Shown in pieces: positions 25,976-32,283 of a stretch of 64,000 bases of DNA. A program made the position numbers and the translations under genes. Position 1 is the stretch's first letter; the number at the start of each line of letters is the position of its first letter. The notes beneath the pieces are model-generated. The model ran no database searches and was not told the DNA's origin. It saw only the letters and a list, made by a program, of their open reading frames with translations. Source of the DNA: JBCCOW01 sp039025855 (lineage in GTDB: Bacteria > Planctomycetota > Phycisphaerae > Phycisphaerales > Phycisphaeraceae); the NCBI GenBank assembly GCA_039025855.1, contig JBCCNL010000016.1, positions 1 to 64,000 on the forward strand, in the 5' to 3' direction.

Positions 25976-27601
25976 CTATTCTTCGAGGTCGACCCACTTG
26001 TTGAGAAGCGTGCCGGCCTCTTCGGGGTTGGCCTTGATGAGTTCGCTGATCTGGTCGGCCATCTTGCGGGCGCGGAGCTCGGACTCGTCGAGCTCGACGC
26101 CTTCCATGCCGGTGTCGACCTCTTCGACCTCGCCGAGCAGTTCGTCGTCGGCGGGTAATGTTGGGGGCAGGCCGGCGAGTTCTTCGACGGAGGGCAAAGT
26201 CTCGCGTTGGGTGGCTTTGCGGGTGAGGTAGAACATGAGCCCGAGGGCGGCGATGCCGAGGACGCCGGCGGTGACGACGCCGGTGGAGATGCCGGCGTCG
26301 GAGAGGACGGCACCGATGCCGGAGCCGGCGACTTCGAGTTCGACGACCGGGTCGTAGTGCATGGCGACAGCGATCTGAGGCTCGACTTCGGCGACGACCT
26401 GCGGCTTGATCAAGTTCTCGATCTTGGCCAGCTCGGAGTCGATCACGGGCTGGAGTTCGGCATCGGTGGGGGCTTCGACTTCGGGCTGCTGACGGTGAAA
26501 TACGTTTACGAAGTGGCTACGAGGGATGGAGACGGAGACGTTGATTTGCCGGATGTTGAGCCCGAAGGACGTGATGTGTTCCCGCTCGGTGATGGGCCGG
26601 GGCGCAAGCGTCGAGTCGGTGATCTCCTCCTCCATCGACCGGGCGATGCCGCCACCGCCATCGATAGTTGCACCGACATTGGACCGGACGCCGGGCTCCC
26701 CGCCGTTCTCGAAGTCGGTGTCTTTACGGGTTTCACTACGATTCGAGAGCTCGTCCTGATCAGAGTCGAGAACGACGCGCGTTGAGGCACGCTGCTTAAT
26801 GTTGTCAGTACGGACACGGACAGTGATGATTATGCCGTTGATGATTCGTCCGAAGTGATTCTGCAGCTTCTCGCGGTGGTAGGCCTCTTTGAGACGGATG
26901 GCGTCCTGGGCTTCGCCGGGCGCGGCGTCGAGGGGGTCGCCGACAGTGTGGGCCTGGTTGGTGTTGCCATCGACGACCTGGACGTCCTGGGGCTTGAGTT
27001 CGGCAACGGCACCGGAGACGAGGCCGGCGACGGCGGCGACGAGGTTTTTGCTGACGGATCGGCCGGCCTGCATGCGGACGACGACGGAGGCGGAGGGGTC
27101 GCTGTGGGTGTTGCCGAAGCCTTTGCGGTCGGGGTAATCGACGACGACGTGGGCGTCTTCGACGTTGTTCATCTTGCGGATGACGCGGGAGAGGAAGGTC
27201 TGCTTGGCGATAAGCATCCGCTGGGTGTTCTGCTTGTCGTTGGTGAACATGGACTGTTCGGAGACGAGCTGATTGAACGCGTCGGCGGCGTTGGCGGCCA
27301 GGAGGTTGTTGGCGGCGAGCGCGGCGAGGGCGTCTTCGCGTTGGTCGGCGGGGACGGTGACGACCGCGCCTTCCTGCTCGGCGTCGATGCCGGCGGATCG
27401 GAGCTGGTTGAGGACCTCGGCGGATCGGCCTTCGGCGAAGTTGGAGACGGGGACGCGGTCGGTGCCGTAGGCGGTCACGATGAGGATGCCCGCCACCATG
27501 ACGAGGATGACCAGCACGGCCCCGATGAGGAACTTGGTGCTGAGGGAGAGGTCGCCCAGCTGGGCTTTGATCTGTAGGGCTTGCTTCTTGAGGAAGTCCA
27601 A
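25976..27601 (-). CDS. fliF: Flagellar MS-ring protein FliF
   Basis: 541 residues from a TTG start, chosen because GGAGG (27608-27612, minus strand) lies six bases before it and the residues before it do not look conserved. An N-terminal membrane segment (about 22-45) precedes the ring-building domains with VSNFAEGRSAEVLNQLRSAGI, LLANNAA, KQNTQRMLIAKQTFLSRVI and VVDYPDRKG. A second membrane segment lies at about 430-455. The acidic C-terminal tail that binds FliG has DELLGEVEEVDTGMEGVEL and ends in LLNKWVDLEE. FliF is the base on which the C-ring and export gate assemble. Confidence 0.95.
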   Translation of the reverse strand: MDFLKKQALQIKAQLGDLSLSTKFLIGAVLVILVMVAGILIVTAYGTDRVPVSNFAEGRSAEVLNQLRSAGIDAEQEGAVVTVPADQREDALAALAANNLLAANAADAFNQLVSEQSMFTNDKQNTQRMLIAKQTFLSRVIRKMNNVEDAHVVVDYPDRKGFGNTHSDPSASVVVRMQAGRSVSKNLVAAVAGLVSGAVAELKPQDVQVVDGNTNQAHTVGDPLDAAPGEAQDAIRLKEAYHREKLQNHFGRIINGIIITVRVRTDNIKQRASTRVVLDSDQDELSNRSETRKDTDFENGGEPGVRSNVGATIDGGGGIARSMEEEITDSTLAPRPITEREHITSFGLNIRQINVSVSIPRSHFVNVFHRQQPEVEAPTDAELQPVIDSELAKIENLIKPQVVAEVEPQIAVAMHYDPVVELEVAGSGIGAVLSDAGISTGVVTAGVLGIAALGLMFYLTRKATQRETLPSVEELAGLPPTLPADDELLGEVEEVDTGMEGVELDESELRARKMADQISELIKANPEEAGTLLNKWVDLEE

Positions 27602-27637
27602 GGTCGGCCTCCATGCCGAGGGGGGTGGACTGCGGTT

Positions 27638-27682
27638 CACGGCTCCGCCGTGGGTGATGCGCAACTGCGCTTCTTGCGCAGT
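27638..27682. repeat. Two small hairpins in the fliF leader
   Basis: CACGGC-TCC-GCCGTG at 27638-27652 and ACTGCGC-TTCTT-GCGCAGT at 27664-27682. Both lie in the 183-base gap between fliE and fliF, just upstream of the TTG start of fliF. They have no GCTA foot. They may shape the leader between the two cistrons, but no T run or known riboswitch pattern is seen. Confidence 0.55.
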
Positions 27683-27742
27683 GATTTAGGCATCGGCTGC
27701 GCGGTGGGTGGAGGCTTAATTGTTGTGGTGGGCGGGGTAAGA

Positions 27743-27766
27743 CGGGTTAAAACCCGCCGCTAAACG
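27743..27766 (+). repeat. GCTA-foot hairpin between fliE and fliF
   Basis: CGGGTT, loop AA, AACCCG, then CCGCTAAACG. The stem is only six base pairs, but the tail matches the copies at 22502 and 24828. It is the third hairpin in this gap. Confidence 0.72.
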
Positions 27767-27784
27767 AGATGGGGTGGGGTGGGG

Positions 27785-28090
27785 TCACACGCGGATTTGT
27801 TTCACTTCCTCGTAGGCGTCCATCATCTTGTTGCGGACCTGGAGGAGCATCTGGAAGGCGACGTCGGCCTTCTGCTTGGCCATGAGGACGGAGTCCATGT
27901 CGTCGCGTTTGCCGGCGGCGAGGTCTTCAATGGCCATGTCGGCCTCCTGTTGGAGCGTGTTGACCTGCTCGATGTTCTTCATCATGAGCTCCTTGAAGCT
28001 GGGGCCCTGGATGGGGGCGTTGGCGTCGAGGGGCTTGATCGGCTGGAGGCCGGGGGTCGAGCTGCCGGGGATAAGGCCTAGAGGGTCCAT
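27785..28090 (-). CDS. fliE: Flagellar MS ring-rod junction protein FliE
   Basis: 101 residues, usual for FliE. The conserved C-terminal half has FKELMMKNIEQVNTLQQEAD in sequence, DLAAGKRDDMDSVLMAKQKA and FQMLLQVRNKMMDAYEEVKQ, ending in IRV. It joins the rod to the FliF ring and is the first exported rod protein. It follows flgC by 25 bases. Confidence 0.95.
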   Translation of the reverse strand: MDPLGLIPGSSTPGLQPIKPLDANAPIQGPSFKELMMKNIEQVNTLQQEADMAIEDLAAGKRDDMDSVLMAKQKADVAFQMLLQVRNKMMDAYEEVKQIRV

Positions 28091-28115
28091 GGTTTAGCGG
28101 GTGAAAGGTTTAGAA

Positions 28116-28520
28116 CTACGCCATCAGGCGGAGGGAGGTGCGGAGCATGGATTTGGTGGCTTCGGCGGCAGCGATGTTGGCTTCGTAGGCACGGCTGGCG
28201 GCGAGCATGTTGATCTGTTCGGTGATGGAATCGATATTGGGGAACTTGACGTAGCCCTTGTCGTCGGCGAGCGGGTGGGTGGGCATGTAGCGGAGTTTGA
28301 ACGGGCGCTGGTCTTCCTGGATCTCGCGGACATGAACGCCGGTCTTGGAGCCGGATGCGGGGTCGCCGGGGGCGAAGATGGCGATGCGTCGGCGGAAAGG
28401 GTTGTTCTCGCCGTTCTCGTCCTGGATAGCACGAGAGTTGGCGAGGTTGGCGGCGTAAACGGTCGCGCGGGTACGCTCGGCGACGAGGGCGGAGGTCGAG
28501 GTGTCGAGGGCGCCAAACAT
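28116..28520 (-). CDS. flgC: Flagellar basal-body rod protein FlgC
   Basis: 134 residues, usual for FlgC. The start carries the rod signature region ALDTSTSALVAERTRATVYA followed by ANLANSRA. The middle has VHVREIQEDQRPFKLRYMPT and HPLADDKGYVKFPNID, the FlgC-specific part. The C-terminus is a helix AASRAYEANIAAAEATKSML. It is one of the proximal rod proteins and lies between flgB and fliE. Confidence 0.96.
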   Translation of the reverse strand: MFGALDTSTSALVAERTRATVYAANLANSRAIQDENGENNPFRRRIAIFAPGDPASGSKTGVHVREIQEDQRPFKLRYMPTHPLADDKGYVKFPNIDSITEQINMLAASRAYEANIAAAEATKSMLRTSLRLMA

Positions 28521-28548
28521 GGTAGTTACGGGATGGGTTTAGGCGTTT

Positions 28549-28953
28549 CTAAATGCGTTCGCGGATGGCGGTGCGGAGCATATCGAGCTGGTTTTTGTAC
28601 ATCTCGATGCCCGCGGAGTGGGTCAGGGCGTTCTCGGCCAGGGCCTGCATGGAGCGTTCGAGGTCGCGGTTGTTGCGGTCGTGGAAGAGGATGTTCTCGT
28701 TGGTGAAGTCGGGGCGGGTGTTGAGGGTGTCGCGGCCGAAGCTGACCTGCTGGGAGTCACGCAGGGCGAGGGGGCCGCGGGTAGGGTTGGCCTGTCGTCG
28801 GCGGGCTTCGTGGGCCTCGGCGAGTCGGTTCTGGAAGGACTCTATGTCGAGGTCCTTGGGGCGGAAGTTCGGGGTGGAGATGTTGGCGGCGTTATGGGCG
28901 AGGATGCGCTGGCGTTCGCCGGTGAATTGCACCAGGCGTTCGAGGGTGGGCAT
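28549..28953 (-). CDS. flgB: Flagellar basal-body rod protein FlgB
   Basis: 134 residues from the ATG at 28953, preceded by GGAG. An in-frame ATG at 28983 is possible, but the sigma-54-type promoter at 28996-29011 would start RNA near 28985, leaving it almost no leader. Rod signature: RILAHNAANISTPNFRPKDL. The C-terminal helix has IEMYKNQLDMLRTAI. It is the first structural gene of the leftward flagellar run. Confidence 0.93.
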   Translation of the reverse strand: MPTLERLVQFTGERQRILAHNAANISTPNFRPKDLDIESFQNRLAEAHEARRRQANPTRGPLALRDSQQVSFGRDTLNTRPDFTNENILFHDRNNRDLERSMQALAENALTHSAGIEMYKNQLDMLRTAIRERI

Positions 28954-28995
28954 CGCTCCAGAATCGGTCAGGCCGCGGATCATCAGAGAGTTCTT

Positions 28996-29011
28996 AGCAA
29001 ACGGGACGCCA
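28996..29011 (-). promoter_or_regulatory. Sigma-54-type promoter before flgB
   Basis: The minus strand reads TGGCGTCCCGTTTGCT. GG and GC are ten bases apart, the invariant -24/-12 spacing, and the -12 box TTGCT matches consensus; the -24 box TGGC is followed by GT instead of AC. It lies about 45-60 bases before flgB, and the neighbouring gene upstream encodes an NtrC-type activator. No activator binding site was picked out. Confidence 0.6.
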
Positions 29012-29115
29012 GATCGTTCTATAGCTTCTGGGGTTGATTGAAAGGTGTTCTGCGTTTTGGGCGGTGCGCAACAACTGCGCGGGTTTTGCGCGGTAGCGGC
29101 GTCGAGGCTGCGCGG

Positions 29116-30657
29116 TCAGACGGATTGCGGGATGAGGTTGTCGGCTTTCCATTTCTTGAGTTTGAGGCCGAGGGTGCGGACGCCGATGCCGAGGGCCTCG
29201 GCGGTGCGGGTGCGGTTGCCGCCGAAGCGGCTGAGGGTCTGGAGGATTTCCTGGCGTTGGGTTTCTTCGAGGGGGCGGACGCCGGTGCTGGTGGGGGGAG
29301 CGCTGGCGACGGGTGCGACGGCAGCGGGGGCTTGGAGGGGCGGGCTGCCGAAGGGGGCGTGGGCGGGCGATGTTGTGTGGGGTTGCGCGGGCCAAGGCTG
29401 GAAGCCGGGGGCTTCCGGGGTCATGGTGGGGGTGGCGGTGGTTGGTGGGATCAGCCAGGGCTTGAGGGTGGGGGCGGTGATGGTTTGGCCGCGGGTGAGG
29501 ACGGAGGCGCGTTCGCAGATGTTCTGGAGCTCGCGGACGTTGCCGGGCCAGGGGTAGTCGGACATGAGGGTGAGGGCGTCGGGGTGGAAGCGTTTGGGTT
29601 CGCGGTCTTCGCGGAGGGCGACCTGGGCGAGGAAATGTTCGGCCAGGAGTGGGATGTCGGCGAGGCGGTCGCGGAGCGGCGGCAGGACCACGGGCAGGAC
29701 GTTGAGGCGGTAGAAGAGGTCTTGGCGGAACGAGCCGTCGGCGACGGAGCGGGCGAGGTCACGGTTGGTGGTGGCGATGACGCGGACGTCGATCTGTTGG
29801 GTGGCGGAGGAGCCGACGCGTTCAAACTGGCCTTCCTGTAGAACGCGGAGGAGCTTGGCCTGGAGCTGGGGGCTGATCTCAGAGATCTCGTCGAGGAGGA
29901 GGGTGCCGCCGTCGGCGAGCTCGAAGCGGCCCTTGCGGAGCTGGTCGGCACCGGTGAACGCGCCTTTTTCGTGGCCGAAGAGTTCGGATTCGAGGAGGGA
30001 GCTGGAGAGGGCTGCACAGTTGAGGCAGAGCATCAGGCGGTCGCGGCGGGGCGAGTGGGCGTGGATGGTGCGGGCGACGACTTCTTTGCCGGCCCCGGAT
30101 TCGCCGTGGATGAGGACTGTGCCGTGGGACCCCGCGATTTGGTGGATCTGTTTGGCGAGGGTTTTCATGGCCGGGGACTTGCCGACCAGCGCGGGTGCCG
30201 GGGTGGTGGTGATCTGCGGGGGGGGCGATGAAGCCTTGGAACTGGTGGCGCGGGCGGGTGCGGGAGGAGCCGTGGCTGAGTTTTGGGTGACGCGTTGTTG
30301 TTCGACGGCTCGGCGGACGACGCTGACGAGCTGGTCGGGCTCGAAGGGTTTCTGGATGAAGTCGAAGGCCCCGTGCTTCATGGCTTCGACGGCGTCTTCG
30401 ACGGTGCCGTAGGCGGTCATGAGGACGACGGGGAGCGTGGGGTTGGCGGTGTGGAGCTGGGCGAGGAGCTCGAGGCCGGTCATCTCGGGCATGCGGAGGT
30501 CGGTGACGACGGCGGCGGGGTTGTGCTTCTGGATGAGCTTGAGGGCGGCCTGGCCGTCGGAGGCGGCGACGATGGTGTAGCCGGCGCGTTGGAGGGTGGT
30601 GGCGACGGCGTCGCGCATGGCTTGTTTGTCATCGACGACGAGGAGTTTGGTGGTCAT
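29116..30657 (-). CDS. NtrC-type sigma-54-dependent response regulator (FlrC/FleR-like)
   Basis: 513 residues. An N-terminal receiver domain has acidic pocket DD (9-10), phospho-acceptor Asp53 in VTDLRMPE and a Lys in FIQKPF. A Pro/Ala linker leads to an AAA+ domain with Walker A GESGAGKE, the sigma-54 contact GAFTGA, and GGTLLLDEISEI. A second Pro-rich linker precedes a C-terminal Fis-type helix-turn-helix (NRTRTAEALGIGVRTLGLKL). It likely drives the flagellar promoter before flgB. Its start overlaps the kinase stop by four bases, so the two form one two-component pair. Confidence 0.93.
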   Translation of the reverse strand: MTTKLLVVDDKQAMRDAVATTLQRAGYTIVAASDGQAALKLIQKHNPAAVVTDLRMPEMTGLELLAQLHTANPTLPVVLMTAYGTVEDAVEAMKHGAFDFIQKPFEPDQLVSVVRRAVEQQRVTQNSATAPPAPARATSSKASSPPPQITTTPAPALVGKSPAMKTLAKQIHQIAGSHGTVLIHGESGAGKEVVARTIHAHSPRRDRLMLCLNCAALSSSLLESELFGHEKGAFTGADQLRKGRFELADGGTLLLDEISEISPQLQAKLLRVLQEGQFERVGSSATQQIDVRVIATTNRDLARSVADGSFRQDLFYRLNVLPVVLPPLRDRLADIPLLAEHFLAQVALREDREPKRFHPDALTLMSDYPWPGNVRELQNICERASVLTRGQTITAPTLKPWLIPPTTATPTMTPEAPGFQPWPAQPHTTSPAHAPFGSPPLQAPAAVAPVASAPPTSTGVRPLEETQRQEILQTLSRFGGNRTRTAEALGIGVRTLGLKLKKWKADNLIPQSV

Positions 30658-31667
30658 GCGTGGGCGTCCTGGGGGGCGCCATCCCGCTGAAGCGGGATGG
30701 CCTCGTGTGTTGGTAAGTGGAGGGTGAAGACGGCGCCGTGGTGAATGGGGTGGTTGTGGGCGGTGACGGAGCCGGCGTGGGCGTCAAGGATGCGGTGGAC
30801 GATGGCGAGGCCGAGGCCGGTGCCGGAGGCGCGGGTGGTGAAGAAGGGGTTGAAGAGGCGGTCGATGGTGTCGGGGGCGAGTCCGGGGCCGGTGTCGGTG
30901 AGGGTGAGGGTGGAGCCGGCGGGGGCGTCGGGGTCGGGTTGGGCGGCGAGGGTGAGGGTGTGGGGTTGGTCGTCGTCGTGCGGGTGGGCAGTCATGGCGT
31001 CGACGGCGTTGCGGACGAGGTTGAGCAGGGCTTGGTGGAGGAGGTCGGGGTCGGCGTGTATGGCGTGGCCGTCTCCGGTGGTGTGGACGCGGAGTTTGGC
31101 GTCGCGGATGGCGGGTCGGTGGGCGTCGAGGACGCGAGCGAAGGCTTGGCCGGCGGGGATGACGCGGGGCTGGGGCTTGAGCTCTTTGGCAAAGGCGAGG
31201 ACGTCGTTAACGATGGTGCCCATGCCGGCGATGGCGTCGGCGATTTTGCGGAGGTGGGGGGCGGCGGGGTGGCTGGGTGTTTCGGCGGCGCGGCTGCGGG
31301 CAGGTGGGCCCGCAGCTATTGGGGGGGTTTCATGTGTGGTGGGGGGTATGAGGTCTTCGAGGGCGAGGGTGGTGTAGAGCTGGATGGCGGCGAGGGGGTT
31401 TCGGATTTCGTGCGCGATGCCGGCGGCCATCTCGCCGAGAGCGGCGAGGCGTTTGGAGCGCTGGAGCTGGGCGTTGGCGGAGGTGAGCTCTTCGCGGAGG
31501 CGGAGGACCTGGTTCTGGAGGGTGTGGTGGGAGTGTTGGAGTTTTTCGGTGACGGCGTTGTAGGCGGCGATGATCTCGGCGAGCTCGTCGGCGCGGGGAG
31601 CCGCACGGAAGGCTTCGCCATCCGTGGGCTTCTGAGCAGCAGAAGTGGCGGGTGGGGCAGGGGTCAT
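30654..31667 (-). CDS. Soluble sensor histidine kinase (FlrB/FleS-like)
   Basis: 337 residues. The ATG at 31667 overlaps the stop of the upstream gene (ATGA); longer frames run through that gene and are not real. No membrane segment is seen. A coiled coil (about 30-75) leads to the H-box with His86 (AHEIRNPLAAIQLY). A HATPase domain follows with NLVRNAVDAM, LTDTGPGLAP and GTGLGLAIVHRIL. Residues about 117-127, between the two dimerisation helices, are encoded by a foot-motif hairpin, and the last ten or so by a second hairpin. It should phosphorylate the regulator encoded next. Confidence 0.9.
   Translation of the reverse strand: MTPAPPATSAAQKPTDGEAFRAAPRADELAEIIAAYNAVTEKLQHSHHTLQNQVLRLREELTSANAQLQRSKRLAALGEMAAGIAHEIRNPLAAIQLYTTLALEDLIPPTTHETPPIAAGPPARSRAAETPSHPAAPHLRKIADAIAGMGTIVNDVLAFAKELKPQPRVIPAGQAFARVLDAHRPAIRDAKLRVHTTGDGHAIHADPDLLHQALLNLVRNAVDAMTAHPHDDDQPHTLTLAAQPDPDAPAGSTLTLTDTGPGLAPDTIDRLFNPFFTTRASGTGLGLAIVHRILDAHAGSVTAHNHPIHHGAVFTLHLPTHEAIPLQRDGAPQDAHA
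30678..30701. repeat. 11-bp hairpin inside the 3' end of the kinase gene
   Basis: GCCATCCCGCT, loop GA, AGCGGGATGGC, perfect. It encodes part of the last residues (AIPLQRDGA). A near copy with one mismatch lies at 48655-48676, 18 kb away between convergent genes, so this is a second dispersed hairpin family without a GCTA foot. Confidence 0.78.
31293..31323 (+). repeat. GCTA-foot hairpin inside the kinase gene
   Basis: GCTGCGGGC, loop AGGTGG, GCCCGCAGC, then TATTGGG. The 9-bp stem is perfect and the foot GCTATTGGG equals that of the copies at 43512 and 46061. It lies in frame within the loop between the two DHp helices of the kinase. Confidence 0.75.
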
Positions 31668-32119
31668 CCTTGTTTGTTGGTGAAGCGGTTGGTGTTGGCT
31701 TGCTGGCGTTGGTAGGCGGCGTGGACGGCGCGGGAGGTGTTGGTGGTCTTGATGGTGGTGGCGACCTGGTCGCGGGCGGCCTGGAGCTGTTGGGTGTCGC
31801 GCTGGTCCTGCTGGATGATGGACTGGAGGAGGTCCTGGACCTCGCGGACGAGGGTGCGGAGGGCCGCGTTGGTCTGGTCGTGGGTGGACTCGACCAGTTG
31901 GGTGAGGGCGGCGCGGTGGGGGTCGATCTGTCGGGAGAGGTCGCCGAGGCGGTCGATGACGGACTGGCGTTTGGAGATGACAGAGAGGAGCTGTTCGGCT
32001 TGGCCCTGTTCGATCAGGGCTTGCTGCTGGTCGGCGAGGGATTTGAGGGCGGTGTATTGATCGCGCTGCTCGGTGACGAGGGCGGTCAAGGCCTGGAGAT
32101 CGGTGGAGGGGTTGGTCAT
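31664..32119 (-). CDS. FlgN-like flagellar export chaperone
   Basis: 151 residues from the ATG at 32119 (AAAGGTCAGG precedes it). It is fully helical: TALVTEQRDQYTALKSLADQ, QALIEQGQAEQLLSVISKRQ and VIDRLGDLSRQ follow the FlgN pattern of a hydrophobic heptad helix with a Q-rich turn, and the end is basic and Asn/Arg-rich. FlgN escorts hook-filament junction proteins FlgK and FlgL. Those genes are not in the window. It heads the kinase-regulator pair with a four-base overlap. Assignment is by pattern and place only. Confidence 0.7.
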   Translation of the reverse strand: MTNPSTDLQALTALVTEQRDQYTALKSLADQQQALIEQGQAEQLLSVISKRQSVIDRLGDLSRQIDPHRAALTQLVESTHDQTNAALRTLVREVQDLLQSIIQQDQRDTQQLQAARDQVATTIKTTNTSRAVHAAYQRQQANTNRFTNKQG

Positions 32120-32146
32120 CCTGACCTTTCGCGGGAGATGCGGGGG

Positions 32147-32163
32147 CGAAGGCTCCGCCTTCG
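32147..32163. repeat. 7-bp hairpin in the TPR gene-flgN gap
   Basis: CGAAGGC, loop TCC, GCCTTCG. It lies in the leader of the flgN-like gene, 80 bases before the foot-motif hairpin at 32242-32264. No T run follows. Confidence 0.5.
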
Positions 32164-32241
32164 GCACCGGGGAGGTATCGGCGTGTGGGGGTGTTGCGCT
32201 TGAAAGGTCGGGCGCAAAAGGTGCGCAGTGGTGGCGCGGGG

Positions 32242-32264
32242 CGTCGCAAGCGACGGCGCTACGA
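32242..32264 (+). repeat. GCTA-foot hairpin downstream of the TPR gene
   Basis: CGTCGC, loop AA, GCGACG, then GCGCTACGA. On the minus strand the foot reads TCGTAGCGC, which contains GTAG before the stem. The tail is shared with the copy at 35000-35023. Confidence 0.7.
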
Positions 32265-32283
32265 GGTGAGGGGGCGGGTAGGT

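Noticed and set aside
30654..32249. Histidine kinase read as a 531-residue protein
   Set aside because: The first 190 or so residues run out of frame through the flgN-like gene and are Pro/Arg/His-rich. The ATG at 31667 with an ATGA overlap is the better start.
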